A stretch of 14,587 bases of DNA, from positions 1 to 14,587 of the forward strand of contig JABFVP010000268.1 of NCBI GenBank assembly GCA_013362725.1, in the 5' to 3' direction. The stretch is from Cupriavidus sp. GTDB lineage: Bacteria > Pseudomonadota > Gammaproteobacteria > Burkholderiales > Burkholderiaceae. The notes under the pieces are model-generated. The model was not told the origin of the DNA. It ran no database searches and saw only the letters and a list, made by a program, of their open reading frames with translations. Position 1 is the stretch's first letter. Each line of letters starts with the position of its first letter. Position numbers and translations under genes: made by a program. Of this stretch, positions 1-7,120 are shown piece after piece.

Positions 1-114
1 ATGTCGCCGCGGCTGAAGCGAATCCGATTGATGACCCGAGGCATCATCGACGGCGTAAAGGGCCGCGGTGGTGCGTTGGTGGATGTGAGATCAGGTCGTG
101 GAAGCAACCGCTAA
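1..114 (+). CDS. 3' end of an upstream gene, probably a GT2 glycosyltransferase (partial)
   Basis: Frame 1 is open from the first base of the window to a TAA at 112-114, giving 37 residues. The basic, glycine-rich tail contains the run RGIIDGVKGRGG. Many bacterial GT2 glycosyltransferases of the rhamnosyltransferase type end in a similar 'G-x-x-DG-x-x-G-R-x-G' tail, which is my only basis for the family call. The ATG at position 1 is probably internal, with the window edge cutting the gene. Its stop lies 17 bases inside the next gene if that gene starts at GTG 98, as expected for a tightly packed glycosyltransferase operon. The product cannot be named from so short a piece. Confidence 0.5.
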   Translation: MSPRLKRIRLMTRGIIDGVKGRGGALVDVRSGRGSNR

Positions 115-880
115 GCTGTTGACGGTTTCGCTGGTCAGCCACGGCCAGGGCGAACTGATGCGTCCGCTGATCAGGCAACTGTCTACGATCGCCCATGAGC
201 TCCCCTTGAAAGTGGTTGTTACGGAGAACTTGCCCGAACGCCGCAACACGGACGATACCTTTGGTGATCTCGACATCCGCTATATCCAGAATGCCGAGCC
301 TAAGGGTTTCGGGGCGAACCACAACGCGGCTTTTGCTTTTTGCGATACGCCGTATTTCTGCGTCGTCAATCCGGATGTCCGGCTGATCGAGAATCCCTTT
401 CCTGCGCTATTGGCGCAAGTCTCGGCACGGCCGGGGGTTGTTGCGCCGCGTGTGGTGGCCAACGACGGTGCGGTTGAGGACAGTGCGCGGAAAGTGCCGA
501 GACCATTAGTGCTACTGCGACGGGCGCTCACCCGGTTAGCCAACAAGCGGTTGCCGCCGGACTACACCGGCGAAGGCACGGTTCCGGTTGACTGGGTTGC
601 CGGCATGTTTCTTCTGTTTGACGCGAGCGTTTTCCGGCGACTGGGCGGCTTCGACGACCGGTACCATCTTTATTGTGAAGATGTGGACGTTTGCCTTCGC
701 ACATGGCTGAATGGAGGCAGTGTCCACCTGGCCAATGATGTCATAGTAATGCACGATGCTCGCCGTGATAGCCACCGCCGCCTTCGTTACCTCCGCTGGC
801 ATCTGGCAAGCATGATGAGGCTATTTACGTCCTCCGCCTACTGGCGATTCCGCTTTCGCCAGGTCGCCGCCGGCAATTGA
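98..880 (+). CDS. GT2 family glycosyltransferase, rhamnosyltransferase-like
   Basis: This 260-residue protein has the GT-A layout of family 2. An N-terminal strand (TVSLVSHG, residues 9-16) begins the nucleotide-binding fold, GFGANHNAAF (70-79) follows, and the metal/nucleotide motif appears as VVNPDVRL (89-96), where NPD replaces the usual DXD. W166 to G169 and the acidic YCEDVDVCLR block (192-201) resemble the acceptor and catalytic-base region of WbbL-like rhamnosyltransferases. There are no membrane segments, so it should act on the cytoplasmic side of the inner membrane, adding a sugar to a lipid-linked O-unit. The start is GTG 98: an in-frame TGA at 86-88 blocks any earlier start, and the next ATG (residue 21) would remove the first strand. 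A GAGA at 87-90 may be the ribosome site. It is followed 19 bp later by wecA. The family is secure; the sugar is inferred only from resemblance. GC is about 57% by hand count, below the genes to the right. Confidence 0.85.
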   Translation: MEATAKLLTVSLVSHGQGELMRPLIRQLSTIAHELPLKVVVTENLPERRNTDDTFGDLDIRYIQNAEPKGFGANHNAAFAFCDTPYFCVVNPDVRLIENPFPALLAQVSARPGVVAPRVVANDGAVEDSARKVPRPLVLLRRALTRLANKRLPPDYTGEGTVPVDWVAGMFLLFDASVFRRLGGFDDRYHLYCEDVDVCLRTWLNGGSVHLANDVIVMHDARRDSHRRLRYLRWHLASMMRLFTSSAYWRFRFRQVAAGN

Positions 881-899
881 ACATTATTAGAACGATTCC

Positions 900-2003
900 A
901 TGTTCGATTTCTTTTGGGTTCCAGCTTTTGCCTTCCTGGTCTCTGCGCTAAGTGTTCTGCTGCTTCGGCCTGTCGCTATGGTCGGTGGCCTGCTGGATCG
1001 TCCCGACAACCGTAAGCGGCACCACGGAGCGGTGCCGCTGGTCGGCGGCATTGCCGTAACGCTGGCTGTCTGGGCTGGTTGCCTCTTGTTCATGCGCAAT
1101 CAGGGCTACTACGTCGCGCTGTTGGGAGGGCTGACATTGCTGGCCTTTGTCGGACTAATTGATGATATGCAAGGCATGTCTCCGGTGGCAAAACTGGGCG
1201 CACAGATCTTTGCGGCGATCCTGATGACGTCATGGGGCGGCGTCTATCTGACGTCGCTGGGCGACATCTTCGGCCGGCGTGAAATCGAATTGGCAAACTG
1301 GGCCATCCCGCTGACGCTTTTCGCCGTAGTCGCCGTCATCAACGCCATGAACATGAGCGACGGACTCGATGGCCTGGCGGGGGGGCTTTCGCTGATCGTA
1401 TTCGGTTGGTACGCCTATCTATCCGGCGAACTCGGCAATCTCGCTGCACAGCGCGTATGCGTGATCTTCTGCGGGGCGATCCTCGGCTTTCTGATATTCA
1501 ATATGCGGAATCCTTTCCGTGGGAAGTTGCGCGTATTTCTCGGCGACGCCGGCAGTCTGATGCTCGGGTATGGCATCGTCTGGTTTGCGGTGGAGTTATC
1601 GCAGCCGACTTACAACAACGGCCTTCATGTGCCGCCAGTTGTCATGCTCTGGGTGCTAGGCTTTGTACTGATCGATCTGCTGGTGGTGGTCATTCGTCGC
1701 GCATTGAAGCGCCGCAATCCACTCTCTGCCGACCGTACCCATTTGCACCATGTGTTGCTTCGCCTTGGCCTGAGCCCCGATGCCATTGTCTGGGTCATCC
1801 TCGTCAGCAACGCCTTGCTGGGTTTCGTTGGCGTTTACTGCTGGAAGCAAGGGGTCTCGGAGCAGGTGCTATTTCTTTCGTTCCTTGGTGTCACCGGGCT
1901 TCATCTGTTGCTGATGCGCAATGCATGGCGCTGCCTGCGCGTTGGCCGCCGAATCGTGCTGCGCGGCAGGCGCGGTTTCAACTCGGGCAATAATGGGGAG
2001 TAA
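900..2003 (+). CDS. wecA: Undecaprenyl-phosphate N-acetylhexosamine-1-phosphate transferase WecA
   Basis: An integral membrane enzyme of the MraY/WecA (PNPT) family that transfers HexNAc-1-phosphate from the UDP-sugar to undecaprenyl phosphate, the first step of O-unit assembly. Its 367 residues equal the length I recall for E. coli WecA. Visible signatures in order: HHGAVPLVGG (41-50), DD at 88-89, the catalytic NAMNMSDGLDGLAGG stretch (148-162, with D154 and D157), FLGDAGS (213-219), and the WecA-specific cytoplasmic SADRTHLHH (276-284). About ten hydrophobic segments run through the protein, with a basic C-terminal tail. The start is ATG 900, 19 bp after the GT2 stop; the ribosome site is weak, so expression may depend on transcription and translation from upstream. 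It is the last gene of the plus-strand block and converges on the flippase gene. Whether the donor is GlcNAc, GalNAc or another UDP-HexNAc cannot be read from the sequence. GC is about 56% in two sampled rows. Confidence 0.93.
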   Translation: MFDFFWVPAFAFLVSALSVLLLRPVAMVGGLLDRPDNRKRHHGAVPLVGGIAVTLAVWAGCLLFMRNQGYYVALLGGLTLLAFVGLIDDMQGMSPVAKLGAQIFAAILMTSWGGVYLTSLGDIFGRREIELANWAIPLTLFAVVAVINAMNMSDGLDGLAGGLSLIVFGWYAYLSGELGNLAAQRVCVIFCGAILGFLIFNMRNPFRGKLRVFLGDAGSLMLGYGIVWFAVELSQPTYNNGLHVPPVVMLWVLGFVLIDLLVVVIRRALKRRNPLSADRTHLHHVLLRLGLSPDAIVWVILVSNALLGFVGVYCWKQGVSEQVLFLSFLGVTGLHLLLMRNAWRCLRVGRRIVLRGRRGFNSGNNGE

Positions 2004-2029
2004 GGCCGTCTCGGGGTATTCCGATCTGG

Positions 2030-3286
2030 TCAGGCGGATATTGCCGCCCTGATAGCGGTGGTGCGGACGCGAAGGATCAGGATCAGGCCAAACACCACCG
2101 CGACGGCATTGGCGGCCGCGTAACCGGCCACGGCGCCGCGGACGCCGAGATGAGGGATTGCCACCAGGTCGACCGCCACCGTGGTGGCAAGGACCAATCC
2201 CCACTTGATTGCCACCCAGCGCGGCCGACGCAGGTATATGGGCAACAGGCTCAGTCCCACATCGGCAAACACCAGGATTGATGCCAATGCAGCCAGCCGC
2301 AACAGCCCCGCGGTTTCGCCGAACGCCTTGCCGTAAAGCAGGTGAACGACTGGGTCCGCACAGAGCGCCAGAATGATGGCGCCTGCTGCGCCAAGGACAG
2401 TCATGCCCGCAGCAACGCGCAGGACATTGCGGCGCGCCGCAATGCCAGACTGCTGCGCAAATACGTAGAGCGGCGCTACGCCTGCGGCCAGGATGGTGGC
2501 GAGGGTAGTGAAGTTGTCGAGTATTTGCATGGTGGCCGCGTAAGTGCCCAGTTCGTCCAGCGGCACCACTGGCTTCAGGATTAACTGGTCGGCGCGGCGT
2601 GCGGCGACCATCAGCATGAAACTGATCCAGAACAGCACACCGTCGTACACCAGTTCGCGAGTCAGGGCGGGGTCATGCGCAGGGACTGTTTTCGGAGCGC
2701 GAGACAGGTAGTACCAGGCAAGCAGCACCGAGGCGATCAGTGGCTCGATCGCAAAAGCGCCGGCATACGCCGAGACAAGCTCGATGCCGGCGAAATACAG
2801 GGTCGCGATCAGGCCGGCTTTGGCGGCCAGGGCGATCAGGTTGAACATGACATTAGGACGATTGTGGGTGCGTGCCTGCATCCATGCAATGGCGACGCCG
2901 AACGGCTCTCGCATCATGACTGCCGTCCCGAGAATTGCGGCGGGAATCCATGTGTCGGCGGGCTGTTGCGAGGCGACCAGCCAAAGGCACATCAGGACAT
3001 AGCCAGCAATGCCCGCGCTCAGCCGAATGGCAAAGACGTGCGCGACCAGAACATGCCGCGCTTCCGGCGCTGCCATCGCCACCAACCGCGGCACCACCAC
3101 CTCCGCCGAGCAAATCAACGGTATCGACGCCGCAATAAACACCAGCGACTGCGCATACTGGAAATGCGCGAACCCTTCGGTGCCCAGCGCCCGCGCCAGC
3201 ATGGCCACCACGCCGATCCCCACGACCACCTGCAAGCCACGGTCGGCCAGCATCCACAGCAGGTTGCTTGCGACTTTGCGGCGCAT
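2030..3286 (-). CDS. Polysaccharide flippase, Wzx/PST family (MOP superfamily)
   Basis: A 418-residue, very hydrophobic protein with roughly a dozen membrane segments and almost no soluble domain, as expected for a MOP-superfamily O-unit flippase that moves undecaprenyl-diphosphate-linked glycan to the periplasmic side. It opens with a short basic segment and the helix NLLWMLADRGLQVVVGIGVV (8-27). In the middle it carries RADQLILKPV...LGTYAAT (231-252), a pattern common in PST-family flippases. I chose the ATG at 3286 because it overlaps the preceding gene's stop as TGATG and has a good GAGGAAA ribosome site (3301-3295) ten bases upstream; the frame also extends to 3325, but without such support. 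It is the last gene of the minus-strand operon, 26 bp from the wecA stop. It is probably wzx, but MOP flippases are too divergent for me to assign substrate. GC (about 61% in two rows) lies between its neighbours. Confidence 0.85.
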   Translation of the reverse strand: MRRKVASNLLWMLADRGLQVVVGIGVVAMLARALGTEGFAHFQYAQSLVFIAASIPLICSAEVVVPRLVAMAAPEARHVLVAHVFAIRLSAGIAGYVLMCLWLVASQQPADTWIPAAILGTAVMMREPFGVAIAWMQARTHNRPNVMFNLIALAAKAGLIATLYFAGIELVSAYAGAFAIEPLIASVLLAWYYLSRAPKTVPAHDPALTRELVYDGVLFWISFMLMVAARRADQLILKPVVPLDELGTYAATMQILDNFTTLATILAAGVAPLYVFAQQSGIAARRNVLRVAAGMTVLGAAGAIILALCADPVVHLLYGKAFGETAGLLRLAALASILVFADVGLSLLPIYLRRPRWVAIKWGLVLATTVAVDLVAIPHLGVRGAVAGYAAANAVAVVFGLILILRVRTTAIRAAISA

Positions 3287-4419
3287 CAGCGTTGTTTCCT
3301 CAGGCTGCGGTATTGCGCCAGCCATTGCCGCGCCACACCGTTCACGTCGAAATGGCCAACGATGCGCTGGCGGCGACGGTCGCGTTCGGTTCCGGTGCCG
3401 GGCAGGCTTGCGATGGCGTTGCGCAAGGCGCTCGCCAGGGCCTGCGGATTTCCCGTGGGCGTCAGCGTGGCGGTGTCTCCCGCCAGTTCGGCCACGCCTG
3501 CCGCGGCGGTCGCCACGACCGGCAGCCCGCTGGCCAGCGCTTCGCCCACCGCCAGCGGCATGCCTTCGATGCGCGAAGACAGCACGAAGACATCGGCGGC
3601 GCGCAGCAGTTCCGGGATGTCGTTACGGGCGCCGGCCAGCAGCACGACTTGGTTCAGCCCGTGCCGGGCGATCTGGTGCGCGAGCGCATCGCGCAATGGG
3701 CCATCTCCGGCAATCATGAGCCTCGCCTTGGGCAGGTCGCGGCAAACTTCGGCGAAGGCCTCGATCAGCATGGCATGGTCCTTCTCTGGTACCAGCCTGC
3801 CGACGTTGAGCACAAGCCGGTCGTCAGGCCCCAAGCCGAGGTTGCGCCGGGTCTGTTCGCGCGAAGCCTGGTCCGGGCGAAAGCGGCTGGTATCGATGCC
3901 GTTCGGCATCACGATCACGCGCCCGTCCGGCACGGCGCCGCTGGCCACCATCGCCAGGCGGCCGGCATCGCTGACGTGGGTCGTCAGCGCGCACCAGCGG
4001 TCCGTGACGCGGTAGGCGAGGGCACGCAGGCGCCCGCCTTCGCGCGCGCTGTGCGCCGAGCAGATGACCGGCGGCATGCGTCCCGTTCTGGCCAGCACTC
4101 GTGCGAAGAGGTTGGCGTGGACCATATGGGCGTGGATGACGTCCGGGCGCCATTGCCGTACAAGGCGGCGAGCCTGGCGCAGCGCGGCAAGCATCGACAG
4201 CGGGGTCTTGCGCATGTCCAGTTCGGTGACGTGGATGGCGCCAGGCAAGTCGATCTCCTGCCCCTGCGTCAGGCTGAGGACGGCGACCTCGTTGCCCAGC
4301 GCCAGGAAGGCGCGTGCCAGCGCCGCGATCTGCTGCTCGGCGCCGCCCAGCTTCAGGCCTGTGGTGATGACAAGGATGCGCAAGGGCGCCGGCGCGGCAG
4401 TGTCGTCGACGCTGCCCAT
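3286..4419 (-). CDS. GT4 family glycosyltransferase
   Basis: A 377-residue GT-B fold, retaining-type glycosyltransferase with no membrane segment, expected to act at the cytoplasmic face on a lipid-linked glycan. The N-terminal acceptor domain starts RILVITTGLKLGGAEQQI (14-31), with the GGAE donor-site loop and HAHMVHANL (96-104). The C-terminal donor domain contains VMPNGID (170-176), VGRLVPEKDH (206-215) and MIAGDGPL (235-242). The EX7E motif typical of GT4 is E285 and E293 in SRIEGMPLAVGEALASGLPVV. The ATG at 4419 overlaps the upstream gene's stop as TGATG and has GGAG at 4430-4427, seven bases away; its own stop overlaps the flippase start in the same way, so the three genes are probably translationally coupled. 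Its place between an initiating sugar transferase and a flippase implies a role in building the same repeat unit. The sugar transferred is not readable. Confidence 0.9.
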   Translation of the reverse strand: MGSVDDTAAPAPLRILVITTGLKLGGAEQQIAALARAFLALGNEVAVLSLTQGQEIDLPGAIHVTELDMRKTPLSMLAALRQARRLVRQWRPDVIHAHMVHANLFARVLARTGRMPPVICSAHSAREGGRLRALAYRVTDRWCALTTHVSDAGRLAMVASGAVPDGRVIVMPNGIDTSRFRPDQASREQTRRNLGLGPDDRLVLNVGRLVPEKDHAMLIEAFAEVCRDLPKARLMIAGDGPLRDALAHQIARHGLNQVVLLAGARNDIPELLRAADVFVLSSRIEGMPLAVGEALASGLPVVATAAAGVAELAGDTATLTPTGNPQALASALRNAIASLPGTGTERDRRRQRIVGHFDVNGVARQWLAQYRSLRKQR

Positions 4420-5738
4420 CAGCGGGCTCCGTAACCGGTCGCGAGGGTCCTGAGTGTCTTCACGCCGATCAGCAGATCCAGCGCCAGCGAACAATGCTTG
4501 ACGTAATACAGGTCATAGCTGAGCTTGGTCACGGTTTCCTCGTGGCTGCCGGCGTAACCCTGCTGCACCTGGGCCCAGCCCGACAGGCCGGGCCGCACCA
4601 GGTGGCGGTACGGGTAATAGGGAATCGTTTCGGAAAACCGGTCGACCATGGGCGCCTGCTCCGGCCGCGGGCCGATCAGGCTCATATGCCCGAGCAGCAC
4701 GTTCCATAGTTGCGGGATCTCGTCCAGCCGGTACTTGCGGATAATGCGGCCGACGCGGGTCACGCGCGGATCGCGGCGTGCCGCGAACAGGGCGGGAGCG
4801 CTGGCGTCGACGCCCATGCTGCGGAACTTGAGCATGACGAAGGGCTTGCCGAACAGTCCCACGCGTTCTTGCCGGAAGATGGCGCCACCTGGGGTTTCCA
4901 GCCGAATCGCCAGCGCGACGGCAAGTCCCAGCGGCGCGGCCAGCGGGGCCAGGCAGGCGACCGCCACGATATCGATCGCACGCTTCAGGTAGCCATAGAG
5001 GTAGTGCGCGGCGTAGTCGTCCAGGAAGTTCTCGTCGATGTGCGCCAGGCCGACGCGGCCGGTCAGCATTTCGCCGACGCGCTCGACCGAGTACATGCGG
5101 ACATGGCTCATCTTGTAGTGCGCGAGCAGCCGCGTGCGTTCGGGGTCGCCGGTGGCGCTGCGCTCTACCATCAGCCCGTCGAAGTGCCTGGCGTCCTCCA
5201 GCGAGCCTACCGGTTCGAAGCGGATGCGGGCCGGTGCCGCGGCGCCGGGCATGGCAAGGATGGCGTCCAGCTGCGCCAGCGTACCCGGATCGGTATAGCC
5301 GAACAGCGGCACGTAGTTCTGCACGAAGCGTCGATAGCCGGTCCAGAGCCACGCCAGCGTGATCAGGTAGGACAGCAGCAGCGCGCCGCGCGAGTATTCG
5401 ATATGGAAGGCGGCAAAGACAAAGAGCAAGCCGCAGAAGGGCAGCGTCGCGGCAAGTCCGGCCAGGCTGTTGCCCTCCATCGCCGGCAGGTGCAGCGAGC
5501 GATGCAGCAGCATGAACGCGACCAGGTACGGCATCACGGACCATAGCAGGGTGCGTGTGAACACGTAGGTCACGATACCGGCGCGGTGGGCCATTTCGGC
5601 GCCGACCGCACTGAGCGCGAACAGCGCCAGGCCGAGCACGGCCCAGGCCACCATCCGGCTGACGCGGCGCACGGTCTCGGAACCGCCGGTGCGCATGCGC
5701 AGGGCGCGGTGCCGCATGCTGTCGGCCTTGATGGTCAT
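4419..5738 (-). CDS. Polyprenyl-phosphate hexose-1-phosphate transferase (PHPT, WcaJ-like)
   Basis: A 439-residue membrane protein of the WcaJ/exopolysaccharide sugar transferase type. Four hydrophobic segments (about residues 30-48, 58-78, 92-112, 118-138) are followed by a soluble linker domain. The C-terminal bacterial sugar transferase domain begins LKRAIDIV (251-258), leading into the re-entrant helix. It contains FRQERVG (288-294), KFRSM (304-308), the catalytic-type D339-E340 in RLDEIPQLWNVLLGHMSLIG (337-356), GPRPE (356-360), RPGLSGWAQVQQGYAG (382-397) and YDLYYVKHCSLALDL (408-422). The family transfers hexose-1-phosphate (often Glc or Gal) from UDP-sugar to undecaprenyl phosphate, starting a glycan. 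The ATG at 5738 overlaps the upstream stop as ATGA; a second ATG at 5717 has AAGG upstream and is a fair alternative. The sugar and the polymer (O-antigen or exopolysaccharide) are unknown. It is a second kind of initiating enzyme beside WecA. Confidence 0.9.
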   Translation of the reverse strand: MTIKADSMRHRALRMRTGGSETVRRVSRMVAWAVLGLALFALSAVGAEMAHRAGIVTYVFTRTLLWSVMPYLVAFMLLHRSLHLPAMEGNSLAGLAATLPFCGLLFVFAAFHIEYSRGALLLSYLITLAWLWTGYRRFVQNYVPLFGYTDPGTLAQLDAILAMPGAAAPARIRFEPVGSLEDARHFDGLMVERSATGDPERTRLLAHYKMSHVRMYSVERVGEMLTGRVGLAHIDENFLDDYAAHYLYGYLKRAIDIVAVACLAPLAAPLGLAVALAIRLETPGGAIFRQERVGLFGKPFVMLKFRSMGVDASAPALFAARRDPRVTRVGRIIRKYRLDEIPQLWNVLLGHMSLIGPRPEQAPMVDRFSETIPYYPYRHLVRPGLSGWAQVQQGYAGSHEETVTKLSYDLYYVKHCSLALDLLIGVKTLRTLATGYGAR

Positions 5739-6877
5739 GATGTCGGCACCCGCGCGGCGCGGGGCGTTTGGGCGAGGGTGTCGCGGTAGACGGACCAGGT
5801 GGCGTCGGTCATGCGTTCCAGGCCATAGCATTGCTCCCAGCGCTGGCGCGCGCCGTGGCCGAGCGCCGCGCGCAGGGCGCCGTCGTCGGCAAGGCGGCGC
5901 AGCGCTGCGGCGAACGAATGCTCGTCATCGTGATCGACCAGGAGCCCGTACCGGTTGTCTTCGAGCTGCTCGCGAATGCCAGGCAGATTCGAGGCGACCA
6001 CCGGCAGTCCGGCCCGCATCGCTTCGAGCACGGACAGCGGAAAGCCTTCGTGGTCCGACGCCAGTACAAAGGCCTGGGCCGAAGCCAGCAGCGCCGGCAC
6101 TTCCGTGACGTTGCCGGGAAACTCCACGCGCCCCGGTGCAAGCTGTTGCGCCAGTTGATGCATGGCGTGCCGCTGTGGGCCATCTCCGACCAAGGTCAGC
6201 ACGCACGACTGCAGCCCTGCGCGCGCGAACGCGCGGATCGCCGCGTCCTGGCGCTTGGGCGCGGCAAAGCGCGCGACCATCACAATCCTTCGCAAGGGGG
6301 CTTGCGGGTCGGCGCGATAAGATGTATCGGGGATGCCGTTGGGAATGACGGAAATGCGTTCGGTGGGCAAGGGAAGCGAGCGGGCCAGCTGTCGTTCCGC
6401 ATGCGCGACGCAGATCACGCGCGCCGCCAGCGGCGCCAGCAGCCATTCCGCCACGCGCGCGACCATGCGCTGGCGCGGTGGGGCTTCGGGCTTGAAAGCA
6501 AAGCCGTGGACGGTATAGACCACGGGTATGCCGAGCAACAGTCCGGCGATGCGGCCCAGCGCGCCTGCCTTGGCGCTGTGCGCATGGATCAGGTCCGGCG
6601 CGGCCTGTTTCAATGCCCCGACCAGTTCACGCAGGGCATGGATGGCGCGCCAGGGCGACAGGGCATTGTCCAGCCGAGTCAGCCGGATGGCCTGCGCACC
6701 GTTGCGTGCCGCGATTTCGAAGAGGGGGCCGTCGCCGCCCGCCAGCAGAACGGTATCCGCCTTGCCGGCCGTCGACCGCAGCAGGTCGGCGACATGCGAC
6801 TGCGCGCCGCCGATCTCCGCATTGGTGATCAGGTAGGCAATGCGAGGTCGGGACGACGGTTGCGCGGATGGCTTCAA
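5735..6877 (-). CDS. GT4 family glycosyltransferase, first gene of the minus-strand operon
   Basis: A GT-B glycosyltransferase, 380 residues if it starts at TTG 6877. The conserved protein begins at RPRIAYLITNAEIGGAQSHV, with the GGAQ donor loop at 23-26. Next come HAHSAKAGALGR (98-109), VVYTVHGFAF (119-128), VIPNGIP (177-183) and VARFAAPKRQD (201-211). The EX7E pair is E277/E285 in HEGFPLSVLEAMRAGLPVV. The HSAKAG/VHGFAF pattern is common in GT4 enzymes of exopolysaccharide and O-antigen clusters. The true start is uncertain: no ATG lies before the conserved region. TTG 6877 and GTG 6940 are the realistic choices, neither with a clear ribosome site, and the frame continues open to 7084 across the promoter region. 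The stop overlaps the next gene as ATGA. It probably acts after the downstream initiating transferase in the same glycan pathway; the sugar is not assignable. Confidence 0.82.
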   Translation of the reverse strand: MKPSAQPSSRPRIAYLITNAEIGGAQSHVADLLRSTAGKADTVLLAGGDGPLFEIAARNGAQAIRLTRLDNALSPWRAIHALRELVGALKQAAPDLIHAHSAKAGALGRIAGLLLGIPVVYTVHGFAFKPEAPPRQRMVARVAEWLLAPLAARVICVAHAERQLARSLPLPTERISVIPNGIPDTSYRADPQAPLRRIVMVARFAAPKRQDAAIRAFARAGLQSCVLTLVGDGPQRHAMHQLAQQLAPGRVEFPGNVTEVPALLASAQAFVLASDHEGFPLSVLEAMRAGLPVVASNLPGIREQLEDNRYGLLVDHDDEHSFAAALRRLADDGALRAALGHGARQRWEQCYGLERMTDATWSVYRDTLAQTPRAARVPTS

Positions 6878-7012
6878 GGCTTTGTACGTTTCGTGACGGA
6901 TAGGGTCCGCCGGGGGCTCCGCGGCAGCACAAAATGCCACCGAGTGCGAGGCAGGGCACCGCCCGATGTAGGACAGACTCCGAAAATTGTGTCCATCCGT
7001 GATAATGCGGCG

Positions 7013-7018
7013 ATTATA
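7013..7018 (-). promoter_or_regulatory. Sigma70-type -10 box for the GT4 / sugar transferase / flippase operon
   Basis: The minus strand reads GGTATAATCGC here, an exact TATAAT. The matching -35 is weak, so activity is inferred from the -10 and from its place upstream of the first gene of the operon. Confidence 0.5.
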
Positions 7019-7110
7019 CCGCCCGGGCCCGCTGCAATCCGGCAAAATAGCTGCCTTTGGGGCGCCGCATCGGCCTGCTGGCAAGGTGTGGCGCGGACGA
7101 CAAGCAACTC

Positions 7111-7114
7111 AGGA
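7111..7114 (+). promoter_or_regulatory. Ribosome binding site of the mutase gene
   Basis: AGGA ends six bases before ATG 7121. It fixes this start even though the frame stays open far upstream (to 5768) antisense to the GT4 gene. Confidence 0.75.
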
Positions 7115-7120
7115 CCCTAC

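Larger units (their letters stand above)
6878..7120. promoter_or_regulatory. Divergent promoter region between two polysaccharide operons
   Basis: This gap separates the minus-strand GT4 operon from the plus-strand mutase-waaC-waaA operon, so it should hold promoters for both. On the minus strand a perfect TATAAT lies at 7018-7013, with only a poor -35 at the right distance (CGGATT at 7041-7036, spacer 17). On the plus strand TTGTGT (6988-6993) and GATTAT (7012-7017), spacer 18, form a weaker pair, so the two -10 elements would overlap. An inverted repeat with ATAAT and ATTAT arms, six bases apart (7002-7017), covers the same place and could be an operator or just chance. Transcription leftward from the TATAAT would give a leader of about 130 nt to TTG 6877. 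I see no riboswitch or protein-binding site that I recognise. Confidence 0.5.

Noticed and set aside
2009..2032. A short stem (TCGG/CCGA) at the wecA/flippase junction as a bidirectional terminator
   Set aside because: Four base pairs with no T-run is within chance expectation.
2675..4434. Long plus-strand open frames opposite the flippase and GT4 genes
   Set aside because: They are antisense to genes with clear motifs, show low-complexity translation and have no supporting ribosome sites.
4513..5544. A 343-codon minus-strand open frame in a second frame within the sugar transferase gene
   Set aside because: It is a frame-shifted shadow, rich in Arg and Ala, while the overlapping frame carries all sugar transferase motifs.
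5768..7120. A long open extension (about 450 codons) upstream of and in frame with the mutase
   Set aside because: It is antisense to the GT4 gene and the promoter region, its translation is rich in Arg/Gly/Gln with no family pattern, and the AGGA site with ATG 7121 gives a normal-length mutase. Such open shadows are common in high-GC genomes.
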